A stretch of DNA of 64,000 nucleotides from Rossellomorea marisflavi (GCA_003667865.1 CP033051.1:3312501-3376500), one strand, 5' to 3'; positions 24,742-34,102 are shown, counted from the stretch's first letter. Numbers and translations: made by a program. The notes: a model not told the origin generated them from the letters alone.

Positions 24742-25887
24742 ATGAAGTTTATACATACAGCCGATTGGCACTTGGGAAAACTCGTACATGGCATCTACAT
24801 GACAGAAGAGCAGCGACATATATTAGAGCAGTTTATTCTTCTCGTTGAGGAAGAAAAGCCAGATGCTGTTGTCATTGCAGGAGATTTATATGACCGATCG
24901 GTACCGCCAACAGAAGCGGTTGAATTACTAGACAAGGTCCTTTATAAAATTAATGTGGAACTCTCAACACCAATTATTGCGATTTCAGGGAATCATGACA
25001 GTGCTGAACGGTTATCCTTTGGTTCCTCATGGTACCGACACAATCAGTTTTACTTAAAAGGGAAATTATCTCAAAATCTTGAACCCATTCGGCTTAATGG
25101 TGTTAATTTTCATTTGGTTCCTTATGCTGAACCTGGGATTGTTCGCGAATTATTAGGAAAAGATTCCATTCACACGCATCATGAAGCAATGAAATGTTTA
25201 ATTGGAGAGATAGAGAAAACCATAGATCCAAATGAACCAAACATTTTTGTCGGACATGCCTTTGTGCTAGGTGGAAAAACGACAGATTCTGAACGTACAT
25301 TATCTGTTGGAGGTTCCGGTTGTGTGGGTGCCGAGCTTTTTGAGCCATTTCACTATACCGCAATGGGGCATCTTCATAGTCCTGATGCCATTCGTCATCC
25401 ATCCATTCGTTATTCTGGTTCTCTTTTAAAATACTCTTTTTCAGAAGCGACGCAACGAAAGAGTGTGTCCATTGTTGAAATAGATGAATCTCATAACGTA
25501 ACAATTCAAGAACGTACGTTGAAACCAAGGAATGATATGAGATTAGTAGAAGGTTATCTTGAAGAAATATTAGACCCTTCTTTTTACCAAGACCAAAAAG
25601 TTGATGACTATATAAAAATCACCTTACACGATGAGGGAAGCCTGGTAGATCCTATTAATAAGCTCCGTCAAGTTTATCCGAATGTTCTACACTTAGAACG
25701 AAAAATAGAACGTGTCGATAGTAAGAAGATTACTAGTTTCGATTCTATTAAGGATAAAACAAGAACGGAATTGGAATTATTCAAGGAATTTTATAGTGAG
25801 ATGACAACGCAGAACTTTTCAGAAGAGAAGGAAAAGATACTCATCGAAGTAATTGAAAAGGCAAGGAAGGAGGTAATTGGCTCATGA
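24742..25887 (+). CDS. sbcD: SbcD, Mre11-type nuclease subunit
   Basis: SbcD is the Mn-dependent nuclease of the SbcCD complex, which cuts DNA hairpins and protein-blocked ends. The metallophosphoesterase motifs are all present: 'TADWHLGK' (residue about 6), 'AGDLYDRS', 'SGNHDSAERL', 'VGHAFV' and 'MGHLHSP'. AGGAGGGG lies 6 bases before ATG 24742, giving 381 residues; the upstream in-frame TTG at 24721 lies before this site. Its last four bases overlap the start of sbcC (ATGA). Confidence 0.95.
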   Translation: MKFIHTADWHLGKLVHGIYMTEEQRHILEQFILLVEEEKPDAVVIAGDLYDRSVPPTEAVELLDKVLYKINVELSTPIIAISGNHDSAERLSFGSSWYRHNQFYLKGKLSQNLEPIRLNGVNFHLVPYAEPGIVRELLGKDSIHTHHEAMKCLIGEIEKTIDPNEPNIFVGHAFVLGGKTTDSERTLSVGGSGCVGAELFEPFHYTAMGHLHSPDAIRHPSIRYSGSLLKYSFSEATQRKSVSIVEIDESHNVTIQERTLKPRNDMRLVEGYLEEILDPSFYQDQKVDDYIKITLHDEGSLVDPINKLRQVYPNVLHLERKIERVDSKKITSFDSIKDKTRTELELFKEFYSEMTTQNFSEEKEKILIEVIEKARKEVIGS

Positions 25888-28800
25888 GACCTCTTACGTT
25901 AACAATGCAAGCGTTCGGCCCATATGCAGAAAGAGAAGTCATTGACTTTCGTGAGTTAGGGAATCGAACCATGTTTGTGATTTCTGGAAAAACGGGCTCT
26001 GGAAAAACAACCATTTTTGACGGAATCTCTTTCGCTATATATGGAAGAGCAAGTGGTGAAGATCGTAATCCCGCTGAACTACGAAGTCAATTTGCTAAAG
26101 ATGACGATATTACAGAGGTAGAGCTAACATTCCATCTACGCGGGAAAACATATCATATAAAACGTTCACCTCAACAAGAGAAAAAAAAGGTACGAGGCGA
26201 TGGCTTTACTACCGTCAATTCTGCTGCAGAATTATTCGTTTTTGATGAAAATGGTGAACGGAAAATCCTTGGTTCAAATGTACGTGAAGTGGATGAAAAA
26301 ATAAAAGAACTCGTTCAACTTGATGTCAATCAATTCCGTCAAATCTTAATGATTCCACAGGGGGAATTTCGTAAGCTTTTAACTTCAGACAGTAGTGATA
26401 AAGAAATCATTCTACAGAAGCTTTTCCATACTGAGATTTACAAAATGATTCAAGAAAAGCTGAAAGTAGAAGCAGATGAACTAAATCAGCTCATTCAATC
26501 AACCGTTGAGAAGCGTACAAGGGAATTATTAAGAATACAAACAGAAGAACACCATGAATTAAAGGAACTTCTTCTTGAAAATCCGCTCCGAGACCGTAAA
26601 GTCTTATCCCTTTTACCAGAACATATTGAGAAGCAAGTAGAAGGACTGAACGCTTTACAGCTAGACTATGAAAAACAACTTACGTCTAGAGATGCTGTAC
26701 AGAAGCAACTTTTAGAAGCGGAATCCTTGCTTGTACAATTTAAGCAAAAGGAAGAGCTAATCCAGAAGCTTCATCAGCTAGAAGGACTTTCGGAAAGCAT
26801 TGAAAATAAAAAGAGTCAAATTATTCTTGCTCAAAAGGCAACACGCTTAGTTCAGCAGGAAGAGTATTGTCACAAGTTAAGTAAAAATCTAAAAGAACTA
26901 AAGTCACAATATGATTACTATGTAAAAGAGTACGCAAAGCTTCAAGAGGAATTTACATCGGCTACGGAACGCTTTGAAGTAGAAAAATCTCGAGAAGAAG
27001 AGAGAGCTCATGCTACAAAACAAGTAAATCAGCTAGAGGCAATTGCAGAAGATGTTCAATCTTTTGCGGAATTGAATCAAGCTGTTCAACAGCTACAAAA
27101 CAAACGTATGAAGCAAAATGAAGAACTGCAAGCCAATGTGGAAAAATTGAAACAGTCTAAAGTGAAATCGGATCAAGTTGAAGAACAGCTTCGCCAATTA
27201 GATTCTTCAAAAGAGAAGCTCCTAGAGAGTAAAGCTTTTAAACAAGTATTATCAAATCAAATCGAATTGCTAAAGGAAACCTTTGAAAGCGATAAACAGC
27301 TTCAAGTTGAGCGTAATCGATTAGAAAAAGTAGCGAAAGACCATGAAGGCATTACATTACAGCTAAAAGATGCGAAAGAAACGCAAAGTTTTCTTGAGAA
27401 TAATTGGTATAAGGGTCAGGCTGGACTATTAGCTCAACAATTATCTGATGGGCAAAACTGTCCAGTATGTGGCTCAGATCATCATCCATCTCCTGCACAT
27501 CTAGAAGTAAAGCTTCCTTCAGAAGAAGATTTAAAAGCTGCAAAGCAAGATGTCCAGAAATTAGAACAAAAAGAACGAGACGATGATTCTAAACGTATAC
27601 AGCTTTTAGAAAAGACAAATGCACTGCAAAACCAATTAAATCGTGGAATTGAGAAAATTAAAGATTTTTCAAATACATTTCAGATTGAAGAGTGTGCAGA
27701 CACTCTTTCTAGGAAACAAAGGGAGCTTCAAAATCTTGAAAATCAAATTGCTTCCTTGGAAAAAGAAATAGAACAAGCTCAAACTCTTCGTGAGCAGTTT
27801 GAAGAAATAAAGCAATTCCGTGTAAATCTAGAAAAACAACAAGAAAAGTTACAGGAAGACATTCGTATATCCCAAGATGAATATACGAAACAGCATACTA
27901 CACTTGAAAAGGTGAAGGAAACGATTCCTGAATCATTGCGCAAGTTTTCTCAGTATCAGGCTGCATTACAACAAGCTCAAAAACATGAGATGAAATTAAA
28001 AGAAGATTTTCAAAAAGCACAGACACAATTCTATGAGGTAGAAAAGCTCGTATCAATAAAAAACAACCAAATGGAAGAATTGAAACATAGAACAAATCAA
28101 GCTGAAGCTGAAATGAAAGCAGAGCGTAATCAATTTGTTGTGATGCTTCAAGAGCAAGGTTTTTCTGATTACAGGTCGTTTGAGCAAGCGAAAAAAACAG
28201 AGGAACAAGTAGAAAGCCTTCAACAAGAGGTTCAGCAGTATCGAGAGGATCTTCGCTCCGTTCGTGATTTATTAGCTCAAACGGAGAAGAATATTGAAAA
28301 CAAAGAAGCTCCAGATATTGATGAAATCAATGCGATGCTCCAAGAAGCATCTACAAAATTAGCAGAAATAAATGAAAAAGTGAATGAGCAAAAGGTAAGC
28401 ATTCGAGAAAACAAAAGTGTATTAGAAAATGTAAATAAGATAAATGAAGATATTCAAGTACAAGAAGAACGCTATCAATCAATTGGATTGTTATCGAGTT
28501 TAGCTCGCGGTCAGAACGCTAATAGGATCACGTTTGAACGATATGTTCTTGCCTCATTTTTAGAGGATATCCTATATATTGCCAATGAACGTCTTTTAAA
28601 AATGACTTCTGGTCGTTATCAATTGATTCGTAAAAAGGATCGTAGTAAAGGGAATGTGCAAAGTGGACTTGAATTACTGGTTTTTGACCAATACACGGGA
28701 CAAGAGCGTCATGTGAAAACATTATCTGGTGGTGAAAGCTTTAAAGCTTCATTAGCTTTGGCACTAGGCCTTGCAGATGTTGTACAGCAGTATGCAGGTG

Positions 28801-29018
28801 GCGTTTCTTTGGAAACGATGTTCATAGATGAAGGATTTGGAACATTAGATCCTGAATCACTTGATCATGCCATTGAAGCCTTGATGGATATTCAAAGCAG
28901 TGGACGTTTGGTCGGATTGATTTCACATGTGCCTGAATTGAAGGAACGAATTGATGTTCGACTTGAGGTCATTTCTAGTCAAAGTGGAAGTCGAACAGAG
29001 TTTCAATTTATAAGATAA
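25884..29018 (+). CDS. sbcC: SbcC, Rad50-type ATPase subunit
   Basis: SbcC is the SMC-like ATPase that opens and positions SbcD. The N-terminal Walker A is 'GKTGSGKTTIFDGISFAIYG' (about residues 34-53). Two long coiled-coil arms flank a zinc hook, CPVC, with cysteines at about 526 and 529. The C-terminal half has the signature 'LSGGESF' and Walker B 'MFIDEGFGTLD'. At 1044 residues it is of normal length. The start overlaps the sbcD stop by four bases, so translation is probably coupled. A terminator follows. Confidence 0.95.
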   Translation: MRPLTLTMQAFGPYAEREVIDFRELGNRTMFVISGKTGSGKTTIFDGISFAIYGRASGEDRNPAELRSQFAKDDDITEVELTFHLRGKTYHIKRSPQQEKKKVRGDGFTTVNSAAELFVFDENGERKILGSNVREVDEKIKELVQLDVNQFRQILMIPQGEFRKLLTSDSSDKEIILQKLFHTEIYKMIQEKLKVEADELNQLIQSTVEKRTRELLRIQTEEHHELKELLLENPLRDRKVLSLLPEHIEKQVEGLNALQLDYEKQLTSRDAVQKQLLEAESLLVQFKQKEELIQKLHQLEGLSESIENKKSQIILAQKATRLVQQEEYCHKLSKNLKELKSQYDYYVKEYAKLQEEFTSATERFEVEKSREEERAHATKQVNQLEAIAEDVQSFAELNQAVQQLQNKRMKQNEELQANVEKLKQSKVKSDQVEEQLRQLDSSKEKLLESKAFKQVLSNQIELLKETFESDKQLQVERNRLEKVAKDHEGITLQLKDAKETQSFLENNWYKGQAGLLAQQLSDGQNCPVCGSDHHPSPAHLEVKLPSEEDLKAAKQDVQKLEQKERDDDSKRIQLLEKTNALQNQLNRGIEKIKDFSNTFQIEECADTLSRKQRELQNLENQIASLEKEIEQAQTLREQFEEIKQFRVNLEKQQEKLQEDIRISQDEYTKQHTTLEKVKETIPESLRKFSQYQAALQQAQKHEMKLKEDFQKAQTQFYEVEKLVSIKNNQMEELKHRTNQAEAEMKAERNQFVVMLQEQGFSDYRSFEQAKKTEEQVESLQQEVQQYREDLRSVRDLLAQTEKNIENKEAPDIDEINAMLQEASTKLAEINEKVNEQKVSIRENKSVLENVNKINEDIQVQEERYQSIGLLSSLARGQNANRITFERYVLASFLEDILYIANERLLKMTSGRYQLIRKKDRSKGNVQSGLELLVFDQYTGQERHVKTLSGGESFKASLALALGLADVVQQYAGGVSLETMFIDEGFGTLDPESLDHAIEALMDIQSSGRLVGLISHVPELKERIDVRLEVISSQSGSRTEFQFIR

Positions 29019-29031
29019 ATTATCCTTAATA

Positions 29032-29072
29032 GATCAGCAAGGTCATTGTATAATGCCGTTGCTGATCTTTTT
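29032..29072 (+). terminator. sbcDC terminator
   Basis: GATCAGCAA (29032-29040) and TTGCTGATC (29059-29067) form a 9-bp stem with an inner near-match extension, followed by five T. Confidence 0.85.
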
Positions 29073-29228
29073 CAATATAGGCAATGACATAGTAGCTCTC
29101 ATTATGAATAGGAATGATGGTGGAAAGGTTTAGTAAATGAATTTCTCTTGAAAAATTCACTTCCCTTTTGGGATGATTTTCAATAACATATTATTTGGGT
29201 ATAAAGAAATATAGGTGGGTGATTTCTC

Positions 29229-29540
29229 ATGAAAGACATTTTTTTTATTATATTTATTGTGTTATCAGCAATAGCAAACTTTGGGTGGAGTTGGAAAAGA
29301 TTATTAGATTTCAATAGCTATCAAAAACCCTTTCTAGAAGGGACTGTTCTGTCGTTTCTTATTCTTTTTATTGCTTCACTTTGGTGGTTGTTTGTGAATG
29401 GAGCAACGAATGGACTTATTGGTGTATTCTATTACTTTATTTCATTTCTCATCATTATGGTTCTAAACGGATCTATTTTAGGGTATCTATTTTCTAAGAA
29501 AAATAGCCAAGGAGAGAGCGAATGGAGACAATCGGAATAG
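29229..29540 (+). CDS. small three-helix membrane protein, unknown function
   Basis: Hydrophobic segments at about residues 4-22, 36-56 and 64-88, and a polar tail ('SKKNSQGESEWRQSE'). GGTGGGTGA lies before the ATG. Its final 19 bases overlap the start of the pantothenate kinase gene in another frame, implying coupled translation. No family is recognised. The overlap suggests co-expression with coenzyme A synthesis but gives no clue to its activity. Confidence 0.65.
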   Translation: MKDIFFIIFIVLSAIANFGWSWKRLLDFNSYQKPFLEGTVLSFLILFIASLWWLFVNGATNGLIGVFYYFISFLIIMVLNGSILGYLFSKKNSQGESEWRQSE

Positions 29541-30322
29541 ATGCAGGAGGCACCTTAATCAAAGTTGTCTACAAAGAAAAAGGGCAAATGCACTATAAAA
29601 AATTTGCTGAAACTGAAGGTCAAGCAATGATTAACTGGTTATCAATGGTAAAACCAAATGCTCATTTTGTTTTAACAGGAGGAAATGCAGAAAGCCTATC
29701 TTCCCAATTTACGCATGCTTCAGTAATTACAGAATTTGAAGCGGTTTGCACTGGTGCCAAACATTTATTGAAAGAGCAACAGCCTTCTCTTACGTTTCCA
29801 ATTGTACTTGTGAATATCGGAACCGGTACATCGATCTTTTTATTAGATGAGAGTGAACATCAGAGAATAAATGGTACAGGAATTGGTGGTGGGACATTTA
29901 TAGGACTAGGTGGCTTGCTATCGGGTACATATGATTACCATCAACTTGTAGAGTTAGCTAGAAAAGGTACCCGCAATCAGGTAGATTTACTTGTGAAAGA
30001 TATCTATAAAGGGGATGCCCCTCCAGTGTTAGGAGACCTCACGGCTGCTAATTTTGCAAAAGGTACAATAGAAGATTCAAAGCCAGCTGATCGTATACGA
30101 GCATTAGTTAATATGATTGCTGAAACAATCATTCTCCTTTCATCAACTGTTGTTTCACAGTATAGTGCCTCTACCATAGCGTTTGTAGGAGGAGCTTTGT
30201 ATATGAATGACGTATTGAAAAAGGATTTGCAACAATTTGAGTCAATGCTACATTATGAAGCACTATTTCTAGATCATGGGTTATATACAGGCGCAATGGG
30301 GGCTTATCTATTAGGTGAATAG
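29522..30322 (+). CDS. coaW: type II pantothenate kinase (CoaW)
   Basis: This enzyme phosphorylates pantothenate, the first step of coenzyme A synthesis. The actin-like ATPase fold is seen in 'IGIDAGGTLIKVVYK' (phosphate-1 loop, residues 4-18), 'LTGGNAESL', 'VLVNIGTGTSIFLL', 'NGTGIGGGTFIGLGGLLSG' and 'STIAFVGGALYMN'. At 266 residues it matches the staphylococcal enzyme. The start is inside the preceding gene; GGAGAG is 6 bases upstream. B. subtilis uses CoaA and CoaX instead, so this type is worth noting. Confidence 0.9.
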   Translation: METIGIDAGGTLIKVVYKEKGQMHYKKFAETEGQAMINWLSMVKPNAHFVLTGGNAESLSSQFTHASVITEFEAVCTGAKHLLKEQQPSLTFPIVLVNIGTGTSIFLLDESEHQRINGTGIGGGTFIGLGGLLSGTYDYHQLVELARKGTRNQVDLLVKDIYKGDAPPVLGDLTAANFAKGTIEDSKPADRIRALVNMIAETIILLSSTVVSQYSASTIAFVGGALYMNDVLKKDLQQFESMLHYEALFLDHGLYTGAMGAYLLGE

Positions 30323-30434
30323 GAGGTCCCTTCACAAAAGTGTCATGGTTTTTTCCGGATGTGAATTGTATTTATACTAAAATTCTACTACCATAAGAAA
30401 GTACTAGTAAATGTGATAGCAGGAGGGATTTTCC

Positions 30435-31037
30435 TTGCAACAAATAAATAGAGCACGGATGCTTCTAGTCATCCTATTAATAGTTGTTCTTACAGGCTGC
30501 GGGACTGGGAATTTTCAAGCGGATACAAATTATGAGGTTGAAGATTTTCGTTTTACCAATCAAAACAATGAACAAGTAGGCTTGACTGATTTAAAAGGGA
30601 CCGTATGGATTGCAGATTTTATTTTTACGAATTGTGAAACAGTATGTCCTCCAATGACCTATAATTTAACGGAACTTCAAAAGAAGCTAAAGGAAAATGG
30701 AGTAGAGGATTATCGTATCGTTTCCTTTAGTGTAGATCCTGAAGTGGATACTCCAGAAGCCTTAAAGGAATTCATCGGACAATTTGAAGCAGATACGAGT
30801 AAATGGGATCTTCTAACCGGATATTCATTCGATGAGATTAGTGAGTTTGCTAAGGGTTCATTTAAAAGTTTAGTTGTTGATGACCCGAACTCTGATCAAA
30901 TGATTCATGCAACTAGTTTTTATCTAGTGAACAGTGATGGACGTATGGTGAAATCGTATAGTGGTGCGGAAGAATTTGATGCTACACAAATGGCGCTTGA
31001 TATTGAAGCACTGATTAAACAAGAACAAAATCAGTAA
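30435..31037 (+). CDS. Sco1/SenC-family copper chaperone lipoprotein
   Basis: Sco proteins deliver copper to the CuA site of cytochrome c oxidase. The N-terminal signal ends in LTGC with the lipidated cysteine at residue 22. The copper motif CETVC (C67, C71) and the conserved histidine in 'MIHATSFYLV' (residue about 157) are present in a thioredoxin-like fold of 200 residues total. AGGAGGGA precedes the TTG start at 30435. Corresponds to B. subtilis ScoA (YpmQ), though I see no oxidase genes next to it. Confidence 0.9.
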   Translation: MQQINRARMLLVILLIVVLTGCGTGNFQADTNYEVEDFRFTNQNNEQVGLTDLKGTVWIADFIFTNCETVCPPMTYNLTELQKKLKENGVEDYRIVSFSVDPEVDTPEALKEFIGQFEADTSKWDLLTGYSFDEISEFAKGSFKSLVVDDPNSDQMIHATSFYLVNSDGRMVKSYSGAEEFDATQMALDIEALIKQEQNQ

Positions 31038-31045
31038 TATAAGAC

Positions 31046-31092
31046 AAAAACACCCTTTGAACGTTCGTGTTCATCTAATGGGTGTTTTTTTG
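31046..31092 (+). terminator. terminator of sco gene
   Basis: AAAAACACCC (31046-31055) pairs with GGGTGTTTTT (31080-31089), with an inner TGAAC/GTTCA stem and a T-run. Confidence 0.88.
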
Positions 31093-31170
31093 ATTTTCTA
31101 TCTAGAAATATAGAGGAGTTTCCTCCACTATGTTTAACTATTAATATATAGAAAAAAATATATAGACTGG

Positions 31171-31689
31171 ATGGATAAGAATATGTTCATTAGACCAATT
31201 AAAATTAGTGATGCTGAACAAATCGTTGACATAATGAGGCAACCAAATGTATTACCAAATATCGTTTCGTTACCAAGCCTACGAGCAGCGTCCTTTGAAA
31301 CACGCTTAAGAAACGCAACATCTGAGAATCATGACTTTGTTGCAGAAGATAATGGAAAAGTGGTCGGTATGATTGGGCTCAGTCAAGGTAAAGGGAGAAG
31401 AGCACATACGGGCAGCTTATTTTTATTTGTTGATGAAGACTATCACGGAAAAGGGATTGGTTCACTTCTTCTTCAAAAGGTAATTGATCTAGCCGATAAT
31501 TGGCTATTACTAGAACGAATCGATTTAACGGTTATTGAAACAAACCTAGGAGCGAAAAAACTTTATGAGAAGTATGGGTTTAAGGAAGAAGGATATAAGG
31601 CAGGAACGATTATTCAAAATGGATCGCTTGTTGGAGAAATTATGATGGCTCGTTTTTTACCAGGTGGTAGAATTGAAACGAGTGACTGA
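31171..31689 (+). CDS. GNAT family N-acetyltransferase
   Basis: The sequence begins 'MFIRPIKISDAEQIVDIM', typical of this family, and motif A reads 'LFLFVDEDYHGKGIGSLLLQKVID' with HGKGIG as the acetyl-CoA loop, then 'ETNLGAKKLYEKYGFKEEG'. At 172 residues it resembles YhhY/phosphinothricin-type acetyltransferases. Ribosome binding sites are weak; ATG 31183 is an alternative start that would begin right before the conserved strand. A 55-residue membrane protein follows. Confidence 0.8.
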   Translation: MDKNMFIRPIKISDAEQIVDIMRQPNVLPNIVSLPSLRAASFETRLRNATSENHDFVAEDNGKVVGMIGLSQGKGRRAHTGSLFLFVDEDYHGKGIGSLLLQKVIDLADNWLLLERIDLTVIETNLGAKKLYEKYGFKEEGYKAGTIIQNGSLVGEIMMARFLPGGRIETSD

Positions 31690-31714
31690 ACTCGTTAAAA
31701 GGAAGTTATTTTAG

Positions 31715-31882
31715 ATGAAAAGAAAAAGAATGCTGTTTATAGATATCATGATTGTCATCATACTTTTGTTCTGGATTGGTAAGCTTTTTTATGAAGGGAG
31801 CATTCTGAAAGGATTTCTTTTCATTGCTCTTTTTCTGATTTTATTTGTTATACTTTGGTTTACTTATAATAAAAGTAGGTGA
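31715..31882 (+). CDS. 55-residue membrane miniprotein with two helices
   Basis: An open frame with AAAAGGAAG about 9 bases upstream of ATG 31715 and a TGA stop at 31880-31882. The product begins MKRKRMLFIDIM, has hydrophobic segments at about residues 7-21 and 31-50, and ends with YNKSR. It starts 25 bases after the acetyltransferase and is probably in the same unit. No family is recognised; the good ribosome binding site and clean hydrophobic pattern support it as a gene. Confidence 0.55.
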   Translation: MKRKRMLFIDIMIVIILLFWIGKLFYEGSILKGFLFIALFLILFVILWFTYNKSR

Positions 31883-32121
31883 ATCGTGTATGATGTAGCA
31901 TTGATTTTACACGCTCCACAAATACATATAAACAGGAAACACACACAATTAGTCATGTCTCTTAGTGAATTCCGATATATTTTATATAACGAAGCATTCT
32001 ATGATTAGAAGCTATTCCTAAGGGCAAAATGGTCCTGAAGTAAAAAAGAACCATAAAAAAGCTATACATTCTTATTTGGGTAGCCGAATATGTCAAGACT
32101 GAAAGGAAAGTAGGCTATTTT

Positions 32122-32685
32122 ATGACTGAATTATGGAAAAGCTTTAGTTGGGTCATTCCAATTTTAGCTCTTTTAACATTTTTATTATTGATATTCATTT
32201 ATATATGGAAGCAACAGAGTGGAAAGATACGGTGGGCAGATCTTATTCCAATTGTATTTACAACGGTATCTGTTGGGGGAATTTTTCTTATTACGTTATC
32301 TGCTATTGCGCCAGGTGTACCACTTGATGGCACAACCAATCTAATCCCATTTTCGAATTTAAAGCTTAATTTAATCTACAGGAACCATCTTGATGTGCCC
32401 ATTCGAAATCTTCTTGCCAACATAGCCTTATTTATTCCATTTGGATTTTTTATATCTTGGTTAATACGTACTAAGAAGTGGATGATGGTAAAGGCTACTC
32501 TTTTCGGATCATTGCTTTCATTAACCATTGAGATACTGCAATTTTATTTGCCTTTAGGACGTTCGACTGATATTGATGATTGGTTAATGAACACTGTTGG
32601 TGCTTTCATTGGTGCTTTTTTCTTCTTGCTGTTCATAAAATCATATAAATTATACAAATTAAATAGTAAATACATGAATCGATAA
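32122..32685 (+). CDS. VanZ-family membrane protein
   Basis: Five hydrophobic segments and the VanZ motifs: 'TNLIPFSNLK' (residues about 73-82), 'RNLLANIALFIPFGFFISWL', and the acidic signature 'TIEILQFYLPLGRSTDIDDWLMNTVGAFIGA'. VanZ-like proteins are linked to teicoplanin resistance or other envelope functions, but most chromosomal members are uncharacterised. AAAGGAAAG lies 15-20 bases upstream of the ATG, rather far, so the start is less certain. About 240 bases upstream are non-coding. Confidence 0.85.
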   Translation: MTELWKSFSWVIPILALLTFLLLIFIYIWKQQSGKIRWADLIPIVFTTVSVGGIFLITLSAIAPGVPLDGTTNLIPFSNLKLNLIYRNHLDVPIRNLLANIALFIPFGFFISWLIRTKKWMMVKATLFGSLLSLTIEILQFYLPLGRSTDIDDWLMNTVGAFIGAFFFLLFIKSYKLYKLNSKYMNR

Positions 32686-32783
32686 GTAGACATTCTTTAA
32701 GGTTGAGGAAATTTCCAATGTCCCTATACTGAATGGTAAAATATGTTCCATGTACTGATTATTAAATCAGAAGGAGTTTGATC

Positions 32784-32963
32784 ATGAGCGAATTGATATT
32801 TACTGCCCTTTTTTGCTTAAGTATTCTTTGCTTTAAATTTTACAAGGTTATGAAGAAGAAGGAAGTATCGAAGGGGAATAAATCATTGGCTTTTGGAATC
32901 GTCCTTATGTCAATAATAGGGATTACACTAACAGTATTACTGTATTTGCCGAATGCATCCTAA
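32784..32963 (+). CDS. 59-residue membrane protein, unknown function
   Basis: Two hydrophobic segments (residues about 4-20 and 34-55) are separated by a basic loop (KVMKKKEVSKGNK). ATG 32784 is preferred since AAGGAG ends 7 bases before it; an in-frame TTG at 32778 overlaps that spacing. It is followed by a good terminator, so it is a separate small transcription unit. No family recognised. Confidence 0.6.
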   Translation: MSELIFTALFCLSILCFKFYKVMKKKEVSKGNKSLAFGIVLMSIIGITLTVLLYLPNAS

Positions 32964-32985
32964 TCTATTTTAGATTGAAAGGTGG

Positions 32986-33017
32986 GGTTTGACTATAATG
33001 AGTCAAATCCTTTTTTA
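32986..33017 (+). terminator. terminator after 59-residue membrane protein
   Basis: GGTTTGACT (32986-32994) pairs with AGTCAAATCC (33001-33010) with one bulged base, followed by six T. Confidence 0.8.
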
Positions 33018-33097
33018 TTTATAATGAAAATACTTATAATAAACATATATCTCAATTTCAAGATTTGTTTCAATTTTGTAATAGAAGGAGTGTTTTC

Positions 33098-33937
33098 ATG
33101 AATTCATACCCCATTGTTATTTCTGAGGTGTCATTGCTTGTAGAAGACCTATCACGTTCGATACATTTCTACCGTGAATATCTTGGAATGAGCCTTCTCA
33201 ACTCTTCTGAACGAAAAGCTGTATTCACTGCTGATGGAAAGACACCTCTCATTACTATTGAACAACCTATAGGAGTCAGACCGAAAGAAAAAGGAAGAAC
33301 AGGTCTCTATCATCTAGCGTTGTTATATAAAAATCGACAAGAATTAGCAAATGCTGTTTACTCTCTAATTCAAAGAGGCTATCCACTACAAGGGGCGTCT
33401 GATCACTTAGTTAGTGAAGCGGTATATTTGGAGGATCCAGATGGGAATGGTATTGAACTTTACGCTGATCGTCCAAGAGAAAACTGGCGGTGGCAAAATA
33501 ACGAAATTCAAATGTCTACACTTCCATTAGATGTGCACGATTTATTAAAACAACGTACAGATGGATACAATCAAATGAATCCAGATACCATTATCGGTCA
33601 TATTCATCTACATGTAGGAAACTTAGAAAAGGCCTTTACCTATTATTCAAAGGGATTAGGACTTGATGCCGTTCTTCGGTATGGAAATCAAGCACTGTTT
33701 ATGTCAACTGGAGGATATCATCATCATATTGGTTTGAACATTTGGAATGGTGTGGGGGCATTGCCTTGGTCTGAAAATAGCGTAGGTCTAAAGTGGGTTT
33801 CTTTGAAGATTGAAGATTCATATCTTGATCATGTTATATCTTCACTTAAAATCATTGAGGCCGAGCTTCTGTATGAGGAAGATTCAATCTATTCAATAGA
33901 CCCATCTGGAAATCGAATCGTACTAGCAGGAAGATAG
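33098..33937 (+). CDS. catE: CatE-like catechol-2,3-dioxygenase (VOC superfamily)
   Basis: Two VOC (glyoxalase-type) modules: residues 1-135 and about 160-279. Family hallmarks are 'GLYHLALL', 'VSEAVYLEDPDGNGIELYADRPR', 'DTIIGHIHLHVGNLEKAFTYYSKGLGLD' and 'STGGYHHHIGLNIW', which match B. subtilis CatE (YfiE), an iron enzyme that cleaves catechols. The histidine ligand regions are intact, but the C-terminal module ends 'DPSGNRIVL', without a glutamate at the usual third-ligand position. ATG 33098 has GAAGGAG upstream; an upstream in-frame start at 33065 does not. No regulator or pathway gene is adjacent. Confidence 0.85.
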   Translation: MNSYPIVISEVSLLVEDLSRSIHFYREYLGMSLLNSSERKAVFTADGKTPLITIEQPIGVRPKEKGRTGLYHLALLYKNRQELANAVYSLIQRGYPLQGASDHLVSEAVYLEDPDGNGIELYADRPRENWRWQNNEIQMSTLPLDVHDLLKQRTDGYNQMNPDTIIGHIHLHVGNLEKAFTYYSKGLGLDAVLRYGNQALFMSTGGYHHHIGLNIWNGVGALPWSENSVGLKWVSLKIEDSYLDHVISSLKIIEAELLYEEDSIYSIDPSGNRIVLAGR

Positions 33938-33952
33938 TAGATTTTCTATTGA

Positions 33953-33988
33953 AACACGTCTATCTGTATGAGAGGCGTGTTTTTTTTA
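33953..33988 (+). terminator. terminator of catE-like gene
   Basis: AACACGTCT (33953-33961) pairs with AGGCGTGTT (33973-33981) with one G-T pair, followed by T residues. Confidence 0.8.
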
Positions 33989-34025
33989 AGCATTATTTTC
34001 CAGACCCGTTGAACAAACAAAATAC

Positions 34026-34084
34026 TTGAAAGTCAAAAAAGGTCAAAGTATAATACTTTTCAAGGAAGGTCAAATTAGGTCAAA
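34026..34084 (+). promoter_or_regulatory. clpE promoter with two CtsR boxes
   Basis: -35 TTGAAA (34026-34031), a 17-base spacer and a perfect -10 TATAAT (34049-34054). The CtsR heptad repeat AGTCAAA-N3-GGTCAAA (34031-34047) fills the spacer. A second one, GGTCAAA-N3-GGTCAAA (34068-34084), lies in the leader before the ribosome binding site. This is the classical arrangement for CtsR repression released by heat or protein stress. Confidence 0.93.
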
Positions 34085-34102
34085 TACTAGGAGGTCTTTA
34101 TA

